A DNA stretch of 64,000 bases from Ruminococcus_C callidus (GCF_049562855.1 NZ_CP186925.1:2976001-3040000); one strand, 5' to 3'; positions 41,869-54,521 are shown, numbered from the stretch's first letter. A program made the numbers and translations. The notes: a model not told the origin generated them from the sequence alone.

Positions 41869-42218
41869 GGGCAACACCGCACAAAGCTTGTGCGTAAGGT
41901 GCGTTGTCAGATTTTTCGGCAGATTGCCTAGGGCAATACCGCACAATGATTGTGCGACAGATGCGTCGTCAAATTTTTCGTCAGATGAAACAAAAAGCGG
42001 AGTGAATACTTGATGTATTCACGAGCATTTTTGTGAAATATGACGAGAAATTTGCAAGCAGATGGCGTGCAAAGTCGCCAGACGCTCTTTGTGCGGTATT
42101 GCCCTAGAAATTCCGCAGGCATACTGCCGTATGGCAAGGGATTTCTGGGCAATATGACGGAAAATCTGCACACAGATTGCGTGCAAAGCCGTCAGGCGGG
42201 CTTTGTGCGGTGTTGCCT
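41869..42218 (+). mobile_element. type B MITE-like repeat interrupted by a type A copy
   Basis: GGGCAACACCGC at the left and GTGCGGTGTTGCC at the right. The left 62 bp end in CAGATTGCCTA and the right part resumes with TAGAAATTCCGCAGG; in the uninterrupted copy (37513-37540) the same place reads CAGATTGACTAGAAATTCC. A type A element sits between the two halves. Confidence 0.88.
41931..42104 (+). mobile_element. 174-bp type A MITE-like repeat nested in a type B repeat
   Basis: GGGCAATACCGCACAATG to TTTGTGCGGTATTGCCC. Left flank CTA (41928-41930), right flank TAG (42105-42107), against CTAG in the intact host copy, so TA was duplicated on insertion. Confidence 0.92.
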
Positions 42219-42319
42219 TTGCTGTCTGCGGCAGTTCCGTCCGGCTTGTGCAAGTTGACGAAAAAGAAGCGGAACAGCCTGTGCTTCAGCGGCATTCCTA
42301 CAAAAATAAAAAAACGCCC

Positions 42320-42348
42320 TTGACAAAAGAACGCTTGCATTATATAAT
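42320..42348 (+). promoter_or_regulatory. promoter of rpoB-rpoC
   Basis: TTGACA (42320-42325) and TATAAT (42343-42348) with a 17-bp spacer, about 180 bp before rpoB. No rplJ-rplL genes precede it here. The leader has no clear hairpin. Confidence 0.85.
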
Positions 42349-42527
42349 AATAAAATGTATCGTAATGTGTCAATGCACATTTCAGCAGAATAGTATACCA
42401 CATTCCGACCTCGTCTGTCAAGTCCTTTTTTTCAAATCACAGAAAAAGATTTTCCGCTGTGTGCGGAAGGTTGTAAGGGAAACAGGCGAATTTTTGTCTG
42501 ACAAAGAGTTAAGGAGGTTTTTCGCCA

Positions 42528-45500
42528 ATGGTGCATGTTACGCCAAAGCAGTGCGGGAAAAACGTTCGTATGAACTTCGGTAAGATCAACGAAGTTCTGG
42601 AAATGCCGAACCTGATCGAGGTACAGAAGAACTCGTACAAGTGGTTCCGTGAAAAGGGACTGCGGGAAGTTTTTCGCGACGTTTCTTCCATTACAGACTA
42701 CAACGGCAATCTGGTACTGAACTTTACCGATTACCGCATCGATGACACCCCGAAATATACCATTGCAGAATGCAAGGAACGCGACGTGACCTATGCAGCA
42801 CCGCTGCGTGTGACTGCAACGCTCTGGAACAAGGAAACCGGTGAAGTCAAGGAGAGCGAGATCTTCATGGGCGACTTCCCCCTGATGACCGAAAGCGGCA
42901 CCTTTGTCATCAACGGTGCAGAACGTGTTATCGTTTCCCAGCTGGTGCGTTCGCCGGGCGTATACTACGCTTCGGAAAAGGATAAGACCGGTAAGGACCT
43001 GTTTAAGGCTACCGTCATTCCGAACCGCGGTGCATGGCTGGAATATGAAATGGATTCCAACGATGTGGTCTATGTCCGCATCGACAAGAACCGCAAGATC
43101 CCGATCACTACATTTATCCGTGCTCTGGGCACCGGCACAGACGAAGAAATTGCCGAGATGTTCGACAACGACGAGCGTCTGTCCCAGACCATTATCCAGA
43201 AGGATTCCACCAAGAACACGGAAGATGCTCTGATCGATGTATACAAGAAGCTGCGTCCGGGTGAACCGCCTACGGTGGAAAGCTCCCTGACACATCTGAA
43301 CAACCTGTTCTTCGACGCGAAGCGGTACGATCTGTGCCGGTTCGGCCGTTACAAGTACAACAAGAAGCTGGGCATCGCCAGCCGTCTGGCAGGTCACGAG
43401 CTGACCCGTCCGGTGGCAGACGAAGCGACCGGCGAGATCCTCTTTGATGCAGGCGTGACACTGACTTTCGATCAGGCAATGCAGATTCAGGATGCCGGCA
43501 TCAAGGAAGCCTATATCAAGGCAGAAACCAAGGAATATTTTGTCACCGAGTCCGGCGAAAACGAGATCCGCTTCATTGAAAAGGAAGCCAAGGTCATCGG
43601 CAACGGCATGGTAGACATTGCAAAATATGTGGATTTCGACTGCGAAGCACTGGGCATCAGCGAAAAGGTTCGCTACGCTGTTCTGCGGGAGATCCTCGAC
43701 AGTGCGTCCAGCGAAGACGAACTCCGCACCGCGATCCGCAAGCGTGCAGATGAACTGGTGCCGAAGCACATCATTCTGGACGACATCTACGCAACGATCA
43801 GCTACTTCCTGAACCTGTGCGACGGCATCGGCAACGTCGATGACATCGACCATCTGGGCAACCGCCGTATCCGTTCGGTAGGCGAACTGCTCCAGAACCA
43901 GTTCCGCATCGGCTTCACCCGTATGGAACGCGTGATCCGGGAACGCATGAACCTGCAGGCACAGGATAACGATGTGCTCACCCCGCAGGCACTGGTCAAC
44001 ATTCGTCCGGTGACTTCTGCGATCAAGGAATTCTTCGGTTCCTCTCCGCTGTCCCAGTTCATGGATCAGAACAACCCGCTGGCAGAACTGACCCATAAGC
44101 GTCGTCTGTCCGCACTGGGCCCGGGCGGTTTGTCCCGTGACCGTGCCGGATTCGAGGTTCGTGACGTACACTACAGCCACTACGGCAGAATGTGCCCGAT
44201 CGAAACACCGGAAGGTCCGAACATCGGTCTGATCTCCTATCTGGCAACTTTCGCAAGAATTAACCAGTACGGCTTCATTGAGGCTCCGTACCGCAAGGTG
44301 GACAAGGAAACCGGCTGCGTCACCGACGAAGTGGTTTATATGACTGCCGACATGGAAGATAACTACATTGTCGCACAGGCAAACGAACCGCTGACAGAAG
44401 ACGGTCACTTTGCAAATGCCAAGGTCGCAGGCCGTTTCCGCGATCAGATTCTGGAAATCGAAGCAGAACGCGTTGACTTCATGGACGTTTCCCCGAAAAT
44501 GGTAGTTTCCGTGGCAACTTCTATGATCCCGTTCCTCGAAAACGACGATGCAAACCGTGCACTGATGGGTTCCAACATGCAGCGGCAGGCTGTGCCGCTT
44601 CTGAAAACCGAGCGTCCGTTCGTCGGCACCGGTATGGAATACAAGGCTGCCGTAGACTCCGGCGTTTGCGTTGTATCAGAATATGATGGTGTCATCGACT
44701 CCGTTTCCGCAGACGAGATCGTTCTGGTGGACGACGAGCACAAGACACATAAATATGTACTCCAGAAGTACAAGCGTTCCAACCAGTCTACCTGTGTCAA
44801 CCAGCGTCCGATCGTCGATGCCGGCGAACGGGTACACAAGGGACAGGTACTGGCAGACGGTCCGGCAACCGCAGACGGCGAAATTTCGCTGGGTAAAAAT
44901 GCTCTGATCGGCTTCATGACATGGGAAGGCTACAACTACGAGGACGCCGTTCTGCTGAACGAACGTCTGGTAAGAGAAGATGTCTTTACTTCCGTGCACA
45001 TTGAAGAACTGGAGATCGAGTGCCGTGACACCAAGCTGGGACCGGAAGAAATCACCCGCGACATTCCGAACGTGGGCGACGATGCCCTGAAGGATCTGGA
45101 CGAAAACGGTATTATCCGCATCGGTGCGGAAGTACATGCCGGCGATATTCTGGTTGGTAAGGTCACCCCGAAGGGCGAAACGGAACTGACCGCAGAAGAA
45201 CGCCTGCTGCGTGCAATCTTCGGCGAAAAGGCTCGCGAAGTCCGCGACAACTCCCTGAAGGTACCCCACGGTCAGGCTGGTATTATCGTGGATGTCAAGA
45301 TCTTCACCCGCGAAAACTGCGACGAACTCTCTCCGGGCGTAAACCAGCTGGTTCGCTGCTACATCGCACAGAAGCGTAAGATCTCTGTCGGCGACAAGAT
45401 GGCAGGCCGTCACGGCAACAAGGGTGTCGTTTCCCGTATTCTGCCGGAAGAAGATATGCCGTTCCTGCCGGACGGCACACCGCTGGACATTGTCCTGAAC

Positions 45501-46454
45501 CCGCTGGGCGTACCTTCCCGTATGAACATCGGACAGGTTCTGGAAGTGCATCTGGGTATGGCTGCCAAGGCTCTGGGCTGGCACATCATGACACCGGTAT
45601 TCGACGGTGCACACGAAGATGACATTCGTGCATGCTTCCGCGAAGCCAACGAAAAGAATGCTTCGCACCGCGATGATCCGTTCGATCTGAAGCCGATGCA
45701 GAAGGTCATCAACCCGAAGGCTCTGGAGATGAACGAAGACGGTAAGTTCACGCTGTATGACGGCAGAACTGGTGAAAAGTTCGACAACCGCGTTACTGTC
45801 GGCTACATGTACTACCTGAAACTCCACCACCTGGTTGACGATAAGATCCACGCACGTTCCGTTGGTCCGTACGCTCTGGTTACCCAGCAGCCTCTGGGCG
45901 GTAAGGCTCAGTTCGGCGGTCAGCGTTTCGGCGAAATGGAAGTTTGGGCACTGGAAGCATACGGTGCAGCTTACACCCTGCAGGAGATCCTGACTGTCAA
46001 GTCCGACGATACCGTAGGCCGTGTCAACACCTATGAGGCAATCGTCAAGGGACAGAACGTACCGAAGCCGGGTCTGCCGGAATCCTTCAAGGTACTCATC
46101 AAGGAAATGCAGTCCCTCGGTCTGGACGTAAAGGCTCTGGACAAGGATCAGAACGAGATCGACCTCAAGTCCAACTTCGAGGAAGAAGAAGCGATCATTC
46201 CGCAGCCGGTCAGTGCAGCTGATGATGATCCGTCCTTTATGGGAACTTCTACGGACTATGAAGGTGCAGACAGAGATATGGAAGATGCCGGCATGTCCTT
46301 CAAGGATGGCAATCCGACAGATGATGATCTGCTGGGCGACAGCATCGGCGGCAGCAGTCACACAAGTTCCTACAGCGACGATGACGATCTGCTGGGCGAC
46401 GATTTCAGCATCGGCGAAAGCTTTGACGACACAGACGACGATGATCTGCTGTAA
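42528..46454 (+). CDS. rpoB: DNA-directed RNA polymerase subunit beta
   Basis: 1308 residues. Family landmarks in order: an N-terminus with RMNFGKINEVLEMPNLIEVQ, rifampicin cluster FFGSSPLSQFMDQNNPLAEL then THKRRLSALGPGGLSRDRAG, RDVHYSHYGRMCPIETPEGP, KMAGRHGNKGVVSRILPEED, and PLGGKAQFGGQRFGEMEVWA. The last 90 residues are an acidic low-complexity tail with DDDLLGD-type repeats, not part of the standard core. Start ATG 42528 follows AAGGAGG. It transcribes with rpoC, 115 bp downstream. Confidence 0.98.
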   Translation: MVHVTPKQCGKNVRMNFGKINEVLEMPNLIEVQKNSYKWFREKGLREVFRDVSSITDYNGNLVLNFTDYRIDDTPKYTIAECKERDVTYAAPLRVTATLWNKETGEVKESEIFMGDFPLMTESGTFVINGAERVIVSQLVRSPGVYYASEKDKTGKDLFKATVIPNRGAWLEYEMDSNDVVYVRIDKNRKIPITTFIRALGTGTDEEIAEMFDNDERLSQTIIQKDSTKNTEDALIDVYKKLRPGEPPTVESSLTHLNNLFFDAKRYDLCRFGRYKYNKKLGIASRLAGHELTRPVADEATGEILFDAGVTLTFDQAMQIQDAGIKEAYIKAETKEYFVTESGENEIRFIEKEAKVIGNGMVDIAKYVDFDCEALGISEKVRYAVLREILDSASSEDELRTAIRKRADELVPKHIILDDIYATISYFLNLCDGIGNVDDIDHLGNRRIRSVGELLQNQFRIGFTRMERVIRERMNLQAQDNDVLTPQALVNIRPVTSAIKEFFGSSPLSQFMDQNNPLAELTHKRRLSALGPGGLSRDRAGFEVRDVHYSHYGRMCPIETPEGPNIGLISYLATFARINQYGFIEAPYRKVDKETGCVTDEVVYMTADMEDNYIVAQANEPLTEDGHFANAKVAGRFRDQILEIEAERVDFMDVSPKMVVSVATSMIPFLENDDANRALMGSNMQRQAVPLLKTERPFVGTGMEYKAAVDSGVCVVSEYDGVIDSVSADEIVLVDDEHKTHKYVLQKYKRSNQSTCVNQRPIVDAGERVHKGQVLADGPATADGEISLGKNALIGFMTWEGYNYEDAVLLNERLVREDVFTSVHIEELEIECRDTKLGPEEITRDIPNVGDDALKDLDENGIIRIGAEVHAGDILVGKVTPKGETELTAEERLLRAIFGEKAREVRDNSLKVPHGQAGIIVDVKIFTRENCDELSPGVNQLVRCYIAQKRKISVGDKMAGRHGNKGVVSRILPEEDMPFLPDGTPLDIVLNPLGVPSRMNIGQVLEVHLGMAAKALGWHIMTPVFDGAHEDDIRACFREANEKNASHRDDPFDLKPMQKVINPKALEMNEDGKFTLYDGRTGEKFDNRVTVGYMYYLKLHHLVDDKIHARSVGPYALVTQQPLGGKAQFGGQRFGEMEVWALEAYGAAYTLQEILTVKSDDTVGRVNTYEAIVKGQNVPKPGLPESFKVLIKEMQSLGLDVKALDKDQNEIDLKSNFEEEEAIIPQPVSAADDDPSFMGTSTDYEGADRDMEDAGMSFKDGNPTDDDLLGDSIGGSSHTSSYSDDDDLLGDDFSIGESFDDTDDDDLL

Positions 46455-46569
46455 TTCTCAAGAACACTCGCCTTTGAGCGATTTTGATATACACACCAAC
46501 AGACAGGCAGCGGACGGCAGGTTCCGTTCGCTTCTCCTGTTTCCTCGTTGATATATAGGAGGTAACGGT

Positions 46570-50148
<3,579 letters not shown>

Positions 50149-50152
50149 CGGT

Positions 50153-50452
50153 ATGCAGCGGCGTTGGAAACAAGTGCTTTGCAGCCTGTTAGGCGTACTG
50201 CTTCTGGCAGGAAGCCTGCTGACAGTTCCGGCTGCGGCGGCAGAAACCACTGCCCCGCAGACTACTGCGGCAGAATCCACAGACGATGCAAAGGACAGCG
50301 GAAATACCAGACAGATCGTGCAAACGCTGGTCATTTTCACAGTGGCATGCGGCGTGACTGCATTTCTGGTCATGCGTCCCAGTTTGAAAAAGCTGAAGGC
50401 TGCCAAGGAACAGGCGGCATCTGACGGCAATTCCGCAGACAAAACAAAATAA
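50153..50452 (+). CDS. small secreted/membrane protein downstream of rpoC
   Basis: 99 residues: signal peptide (RRWKQVLCSLLGVLLLAGSL, cleavage at AAA near residue 29), a Thr/Ala/Glu-rich spacer, one transmembrane helix (TLVIFTVACGVTAFLVM) and a Lys-rich tail. It starts 4 bp after the rpoC stop, so it is cotranscribed with polymerase genes. No family recognised. Confidence 0.65.
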   Translation: MQRRWKQVLCSLLGVLLLAGSLLTVPAAAAETTAPQTTAAESTDDAKDSGNTRQIVQTLVIFTVACGVTAFLVMRPSLKKLKAAKEQAASDGNSADKTK

Positions 50453-50455
50453 AAA

Positions 50456-50627
50456 GGCAATACCGCACAAAGATTGTGCGACAGATGCGTCGTCAAATTT
50501 TTCGTCAGATGAAACAAAAAGCGGAGTGAATACTGGATGTATTCACGAGCATTTTTGTGAAATATGACGGGAAATTTGCAAGCAGATGGCGTGCAAAGTC
50601 GCCAGACGCTCTTTGTGCGGTATTGCC
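50456..50627 (+). mobile_element. 172-bp MITE-like repeat (type A) in the rpoBC 3' region
   Basis: GGCAATACCGCACAAAG to CTTTGTGCGGTATTGCC, right flank TA, left flank AAAA. Lies between the small gene after rpoC and the operon terminator. Confidence 0.85.
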
Positions 50628-50634
50628 TAAAGGC

Positions 50635-50687
50635 AAAACCGCCCGCAGCAAAGGAATTTTCCCAAGCTGCGGGCGGTTTTGGTTTTT
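50635..50687 (+). terminator. terminator of the rpoB-rpoC operon
   Basis: 15-bp perfect stem AAAACCGCCCGCAGC (50635-50649) and GCTGCGGGCGGTTTT (50666-50680), then GGTTTTT. Confidence 0.9.
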
Positions 50688-50703
50688 GCGAGAGCATACA
50701 AAA

Positions 50704-50743
50704 ACAACAGGGCAGGTCAACCCCCATTGACCTGCCTTGTTGT
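50704..50743 (-). terminator. terminator of the acetyltransferase gene
   Basis: 17-bp stem with one wobble (50704-50720, 50727-50743), loop of six; the minus strand continues TTTTTGTATG. Faces the rpoBC terminator. Confidence 0.85.
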
Positions 50744-50797
50744 CGTTCTTGTCATTTTTTCATTTTTACCCGAATACGCAATTTTTGGTGTACGCCA

Positions 50798-51256
50798 CTA
50801 TCTGGCTTTTACCATGACATCATAGCATAAAAACGTCAATCCCTCCGCAGGCAGGCTGTGAAATGCCTGTGCGTGATACCCCTGTTTCAGATACATTGCC
50901 TTTGCCGGCAGTGATGCGTCCAGCGTCGCCTGCGGGTATGCCGCAAAGACCTGCTGTTCGGCATATGCCAGAAGTGCCTGTCCGTAGCCCTTTCGCTGCT
51001 GCTCCGGCAGCACAAACAGCCGGCTGATCTCGTCTGCCTTTACGGTCACTGTCCCCACAATGCCGTCTGCCGGATCCTCAGCCAGATACACGCACCCCTG
51101 CCGAATATCTGCCGAAATTTTCCCGTCGCAGTGATGATTCAGAAAGAATTGCACGGCTCCTGCGGGATAGTACTTGGGATAAATCTGACAAATTGTTTCC
51201 CGCGTGAGTTCCCGCACACATTCCAAATCCTGTGTTGTTGCTTTTCGAATTTGCAT
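50798..51256 (-). CDS. GNAT-family N-acetyltransferase
   Basis: 152 residues. GNAT fold with MQIRKATTQDLECVRELTRE at the start, the acetyl-CoA loop VLPEQQRKGYGQALLAYAEQ (Q/RxxGxG/A) at about residues 83-102, and a C-terminal YLKQGYHAQAFHSL segment. Substrate unknown; could be a small molecule or protein N-terminus. Single gene with its own terminator. Start ATG 51256 follows AGGAGGAGAAC. Confidence 0.85.
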   Translation of the reverse strand: MQIRKATTQDLECVRELTRETICQIYPKYYPAGAVQFFLNHHCDGKISADIRQGCVYLAEDPADGIVGTVTVKADEISRLFVLPEQQRKGYGQALLAYAEQQVFAAYPQATLDASLPAKAMYLKQGYHAQAFHSLPAEGLTFLCYDVMVKAR

Positions 51257-51308
51257 GATGTTCTCCTCCTCCGAACGGGAATTCCAGATCTGTTTTTGGA
51301 AAATTCCC

Positions 51309-51337
51309 TTGCATCTCCGTCACAATTATGCTATACT
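51309..51337 (+). promoter_or_regulatory. promoter of the SDR reductase gene
   Basis: TTGCAT (51309-51314) and TATACT (51332-51337) with a 17-bp spacer. The transcript would carry a leader of about 400 nt containing a 335-bp repeat element. Confidence 0.6.
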
Positions 51338-51380
51338 ATAAGCAAGCAGGATAGACTGCCTGTTTTCAAACGTATTTTTA

Positions 51381-51715
51381 GGCAATACCGTACAAAGAGC
51401 GTCTGGCGACTTTGCACGCCATCTGCTTGCAAATTTCCCTTCAGAGCCTGTTTCGTATCTTCTCGCACGCATCTTGCGTGCATATTTTCCGAGATATTTC
51501 GGGAAAATACTCGAAAATCCAAAAAGGATTTTCTCCGTTTTTCCCTTCATCTCTCAAAAAATCTGACGACGCAATCTGCATACGTCAGATACGAAACAGA
51601 CTCTCATATTTCACAAAAATGCTCGTGAATACATCAAGTATTCACTCCGCTTTTTGTTTCATCTGACGAAAAATTTGACGACGCATCTGTCGCACAATCT
51701 TTGTGCGGTATTGCC
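51381..51715 (-). mobile_element. 335-bp MITE-like repeat (long type) in the SDR gene leader
   Basis: GGCAATACCGTACAAAGAGC to TTTGTGCGGTATTGCC, with TA at 51379-51380 and again at 51718-51719. Same length and modules as 19893 and 60125. Confidence 0.88.
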
Positions 51716-51741
51716 TTTATTCTCAGAAAGGAAGTTTTATT

Positions 51742-52542
51742 ATGGGTTTCTTGACCAACAAAACCGCCATTATCACCGGTGCCGGCAGAGCTGTGCTCAG
51801 CGACGGCAGATGCGGTTCTATCGGCTATGGCATTGCCACCGCCTATGCCAAAGAAGGTGCCAATCTGGTCATCACCGGACGGAACACACAGAAGCTGGAC
51901 GCTGCCAAGGAAGAACTGGAACGCCTGTACGGCATTCGTGTTCTGACAGTGCAGGCTGACGTGAACGCCGGTGCGGACAATGCCGCCGTTGTGGAAAATG
52001 TGGTACAACAGGCAGTGGACACCTTCGGGGACATTCATGTGCTCATCAACAACGCACAGGCATCTGCCTCCGGTGTCACGCTGGCAGACCACACCACAGA
52101 GCAGTTTGATCTGGCGGTCTACTCCGGCCTGTATGCCACATTCCATTACATGAAAGCCTGCTATCCTTACCTGAAAAAGACACAGGGTTCTGTCATCAAC
52201 TTCGCCTCCGGTGCCGGCTTGTTCGGCAACTTCGGACAGTGTGCCTACGCCGCAGCCAAAGAGGGCATTCGTGGTCTGACACGTGTTGCCGCTACCGAAT
52301 GGGGCAGAGATCACATCAATGTCAACATCGTTTGCCCGCTGGCATGGACTGCACAGCTGGAAAACTTCAAGAATGCCTATCCGGACGCATTCGAAAAGAA
52401 TGTCAAGATGCCGCCGGCAGGACATCTGGGCGATGCAGAACTGGAGATCGGTCGGGTCTGCGTTCAGCTGGCTTCTCCGGATTTCAAGTTCATGACCGGC
52501 GAAACCATTACACTGGAAGGCGGTCTGGGACTGCGTCCGTAA
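51742..52542 (+). CDS. short-chain dehydrogenase/reductase
   Basis: 266 residues, classical-type SDR with Rossmann fold: the glycine motif is extended (IITGAGRAVLSDGRCGSIGY), then ITGRNTQKLD, QADVNAG, NNAQASASGV, the catalytic Ser in INFASGAGLFG and YAAAK in CAYAAAKEGIRGLT. It ends TGETITLEGGLGLRP. The long insertion in the glycine motif resembles SDRs with enoyl-reductase-like loops. Substrate not evident. ATG 51742 follows AGAAAGGAAG. Confidence 0.85.
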   Translation: MGFLTNKTAIITGAGRAVLSDGRCGSIGYGIATAYAKEGANLVITGRNTQKLDAAKEELERLYGIRVLTVQADVNAGADNAAVVENVVQQAVDTFGDIHVLINNAQASASGVTLADHTTEQFDLAVYSGLYATFHYMKACYPYLKKTQGSVINFASGAGLFGNFGQCAYAAAKEGIRGLTRVAATEWGRDHINVNIVCPLAWTAQLENFKNAYPDAFEKNVKMPPAGHLGDAELEIGRVCVQLASPDFKFMTGETITLEGGLGLRP

Positions 52543-52574
52543 AGGAAACCGTCACACAACACCATATCCATTCC

Positions 52575-52607
52575 GGCAGGGGCACACGTCCCTGCCTTTA
52601 TTTTTTC
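52575..52607 (+). terminator. terminator of the SDR gene
   Basis: GGCAGGG (52575-52581) and CCCTGCC (52590-52596), then TTTATTTTTT; overlaps the end of the convergent exonuclease gene. Confidence 0.75.
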
Positions 52608-53242
52608 TTGAACACCAGCCCCATGGTGAACCCGTGCGACTGGCTGTCGTTATAGGTGATGTGGGATTGCTGGATTCGCTCCCGCACGTCCTGCAGGTTA
52701 CTCAGCCGCTTCAGGATCTTCGCCGTGTTCCTGGCATCTGCCAACGCCCCGTGTTCCGTTCCCTCGAAATAGATCTGCATAGAGCCCAGTGCATTGGTCA
52801 GGTTCATCTGGCGGGTAAATCCATACATTCTCTGATGCAGTCGCTGCAAGTCCACCCAGTGGGTGTAGAACATATCGTGCAGCGACTGTTCCTTGAGATC
52901 TGCCTCGTTCAGAATTACGTTCTGATCGGAATTGCTCCATGTATAAAACCGGCTGCGACAGTCTGAACCGATCCAGTCTGTAAAGTTCGCCATTGCCTCT
53001 GCGTAGGACGGAGCCGTTGCCACCGTTTCCTCCGTGATTCCGGTAAGCACTGTCACCCGCGGCAAGACTCTGCTGTACTGCGGCTTGACATAAGTCTGAA
53101 ACTCCTCCAGAACCGCATTCTGCTCGTTCAGCTTCACCGCACCGATCTCCAGAATCTCACTTCTTGCAACTGCCTGCAAGTCCGGATCTCGAATCGGCGT
53201 GAACTCCAGATCCAGAACGATCTTATTTCCCTGCATATGCAT
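52598..53242 (-). CDS. DEDDh 3'-5' exonuclease (DnaQ/RNase T-like)
   Basis: 214 residues. ExoI IVLDLEFTPIRDP with Asp-Glu metal ligands, RSEILEIGAVKLNE, ExoII around FYTWSNSDQNVILNEADL, and ExoIII GTEHGALADARNTAKIL with the His and Asp of the DEDDh class. It degrades single-stranded DNA or RNA 3' ends; which one cannot be told. I chose ATG 53242 (AGGGG 5 bp upstream); ATG 53236 is also possible. Single gene. Confidence 0.87.
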   Translation of the reverse strand: MHMQGNKIVLDLEFTPIRDPDLQAVARSEILEIGAVKLNEQNAVLEEFQTYVKPQYSRVLPRVTVLTGITEETVATAPSYAEAMANFTDWIGSDCRSRFYTWSNSDQNVILNEADLKEQSLHDMFYTHWVDLQRLHQRMYGFTRQMNLTNALGSMQIYFEGTEHGALADARNTAKILKRLSNLQDVRERIQQSHITYNDSQSHGFTMGLVFKKK

Positions 53243-53335
53243 TACTTCCCCTTTTTTCACCAATTGGATAATGTCATTATAGCATATCCCAGAAAAGTTG
53301 ACAATCTATTTTGACATAATTTGCGTTTATTTTGA

Positions 53336-53372
53336 AAAAATCGGGTGCAGACAAAACATCTGCACCCGATTT
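53336..53372 (-). terminator. terminator of the pspA-small protein operon
   Basis: 14-bp perfect stem AAATCGGGTGCAGA (53338-53351) and TCTGCACCCGATTT (53359-53372); the minus strand ends in six T. Confidence 0.85.
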
Positions 53373-53505
53373 CATAGTTTTTGTTTGTTTTTTTATGATT
53401 TTTTGTAATTTTACTTACCAAAACAAAATTTTAGTTTTACACTTCCATGGAAAAATGCTCTGGAACAAACCGGCTTTTATGCTTGAAAAACTGCCAATGT
53501 TTTCC

Positions 53506-53667
53506 TTACACTAAGCCGCACTCGTCGTAATCTTTCCACTTTTCCTGATTGACATGGCGGCGGTGTGTGGAGAGAGCGTAGACAATGCCTGCCACGCCCA
53601 CTGCAATGGCAACCAGTACCATCAGTACGCCGCAAAGGGACGACTTTTCTTCTTTCCGTGCTTTCAT
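53506..53667 (-). CDS. small single-pass membrane protein overlapping the pspA stop
   Basis: 53 residues (MKARKEEKSSLCGVLMVLVA to the ending KDYDECGLV). A short charged N-terminus, one transmembrane helix (VLMVLVAIAVGVAGIVYAL) and a hydrophilic tail with RRHVNQEKWKDYDE. Its ATG overlaps the TGA of pspA by 4 bp, so translation is coupled. The shared terminator is 130 bp downstream. It looks like a PspA membrane partner (compare PspB/PspC-like roles), which is inference. Confidence 0.75.
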   Translation of the reverse strand: MKARKEEKSSLCGVLMVLVAIAVGVAGIVYALSTHRRHVNQEKWKDYDECGLV

Positions 53668-54371
53668 TCTGCCGCACTCCCTTCTGTTGCAGAAGCGGCA
53701 TCGGTCTGCCCCATCTCTGCCATTAACCGCTGCAGTTCTGCATCTACGTCCATATCATGCTGCAATTCTGCAAAGGTCTTTTCGTCCTGTGTGCTGCTGG
53801 AACCGGCGATCTCGGCAAATGCCTCTGCCTCTGCCTCCTGCCGTGTCACCTTTTCTTCCATGCGGTTGAACTTATCCATGGCACTGGAAGAATCCAGACC
53901 GCCCACCGACTGTGCCAGATTCTTCTGGGTCTTTGCCATCTGAGAGCGTGCGATCAGCATTGCCTGACGGCTCTTGGCTTCGTCCAGCTTGGACTTCAGG
54001 GTTTCCACCTGTTCCTGTAGCTGTGCCGTCTGGGCAGCGATCTGCTCATACATCTGCTGATACTGCTTGACAGACTCGTCTGCCTTTACCTTATTGGAAA
54101 GTGCCTTCTTTGCCAGATCAACTTCGCCGGCATTTAGGGCAGCCTTTGCTTTCATTTCCCAGTCTGCGGAAGTCTTTACCGCATCGTCATACTGCCGCTT
54201 GGCAATGCGTTCGCTTGCCTTTGCCTTGCCCAGTGCGGTGGTGGCGTTGCTGACTTCCTTTTGCAGATCCAGAATGATCTGCTTTACCATTTTCTCCGGA
54301 TCTTCTGCACGATCGATCAGGTCATTGATGTTAGACTTTACGACATCGCCAATTCTTGAAAAAATACCCAT
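53664..54371 (-). CDS. pspA: PspA/IM30 (phage-shock/ESCRT-III-like) protein
   Basis: 235 residues, nearly all helical coiled coil. The amphipathic N-terminal helix MGIFSRIGDVVKSNINDLID leads into RAEDPEKMVKQIILDLQKEV, the PspA/IM30 signature. It binds stressed membranes and forms rods or rings. ATG 54371 follows GGAGGAAC. It has its own strong promoter and is followed by a coupled small membrane protein, which in other Firmicutes is where envelope-stress partners are found. Confidence 0.93.
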   Translation of the reverse strand: MGIFSRIGDVVKSNINDLIDRAEDPEKMVKQIILDLQKEVSNATTALGKAKASERIAKRQYDDAVKTSADWEMKAKAALNAGEVDLAKKALSNKVKADESVKQYQQMYEQIAAQTAQLQEQVETLKSKLDEAKSRQAMLIARSQMAKTQKNLAQSVGGLDSSSAMDKFNRMEEKVTRQEAEAEAFAEIAGSSSTQDEKTFAELQHDMDVDAELQRLMAEMGQTDAASATEGSAAE

Positions 54372-54492
54372 ATTGTTCCTCCATGCTCTTTGAGCTTCCG
54401 CTCGTTATGATATGATAGCAGGTTTTGACAGACCCGCCTGTCGGCTTTCTGTGAGGGCTGCCATTGCCATTTTGATATTTCACGTTTCCTAT

Positions 54493-54521
54493 ATTATATC
54501 GTACTTTTTCCGTCTTGTCAA
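54493..54521 (-). promoter_or_regulatory. promoter of pspA
   Basis: Minus-strand TTGACA (54516-54521) and TATAAT (54493-54498) with a 17-bp spacer. The rest of 54522-54655 shows nothing. Confidence 0.85.
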
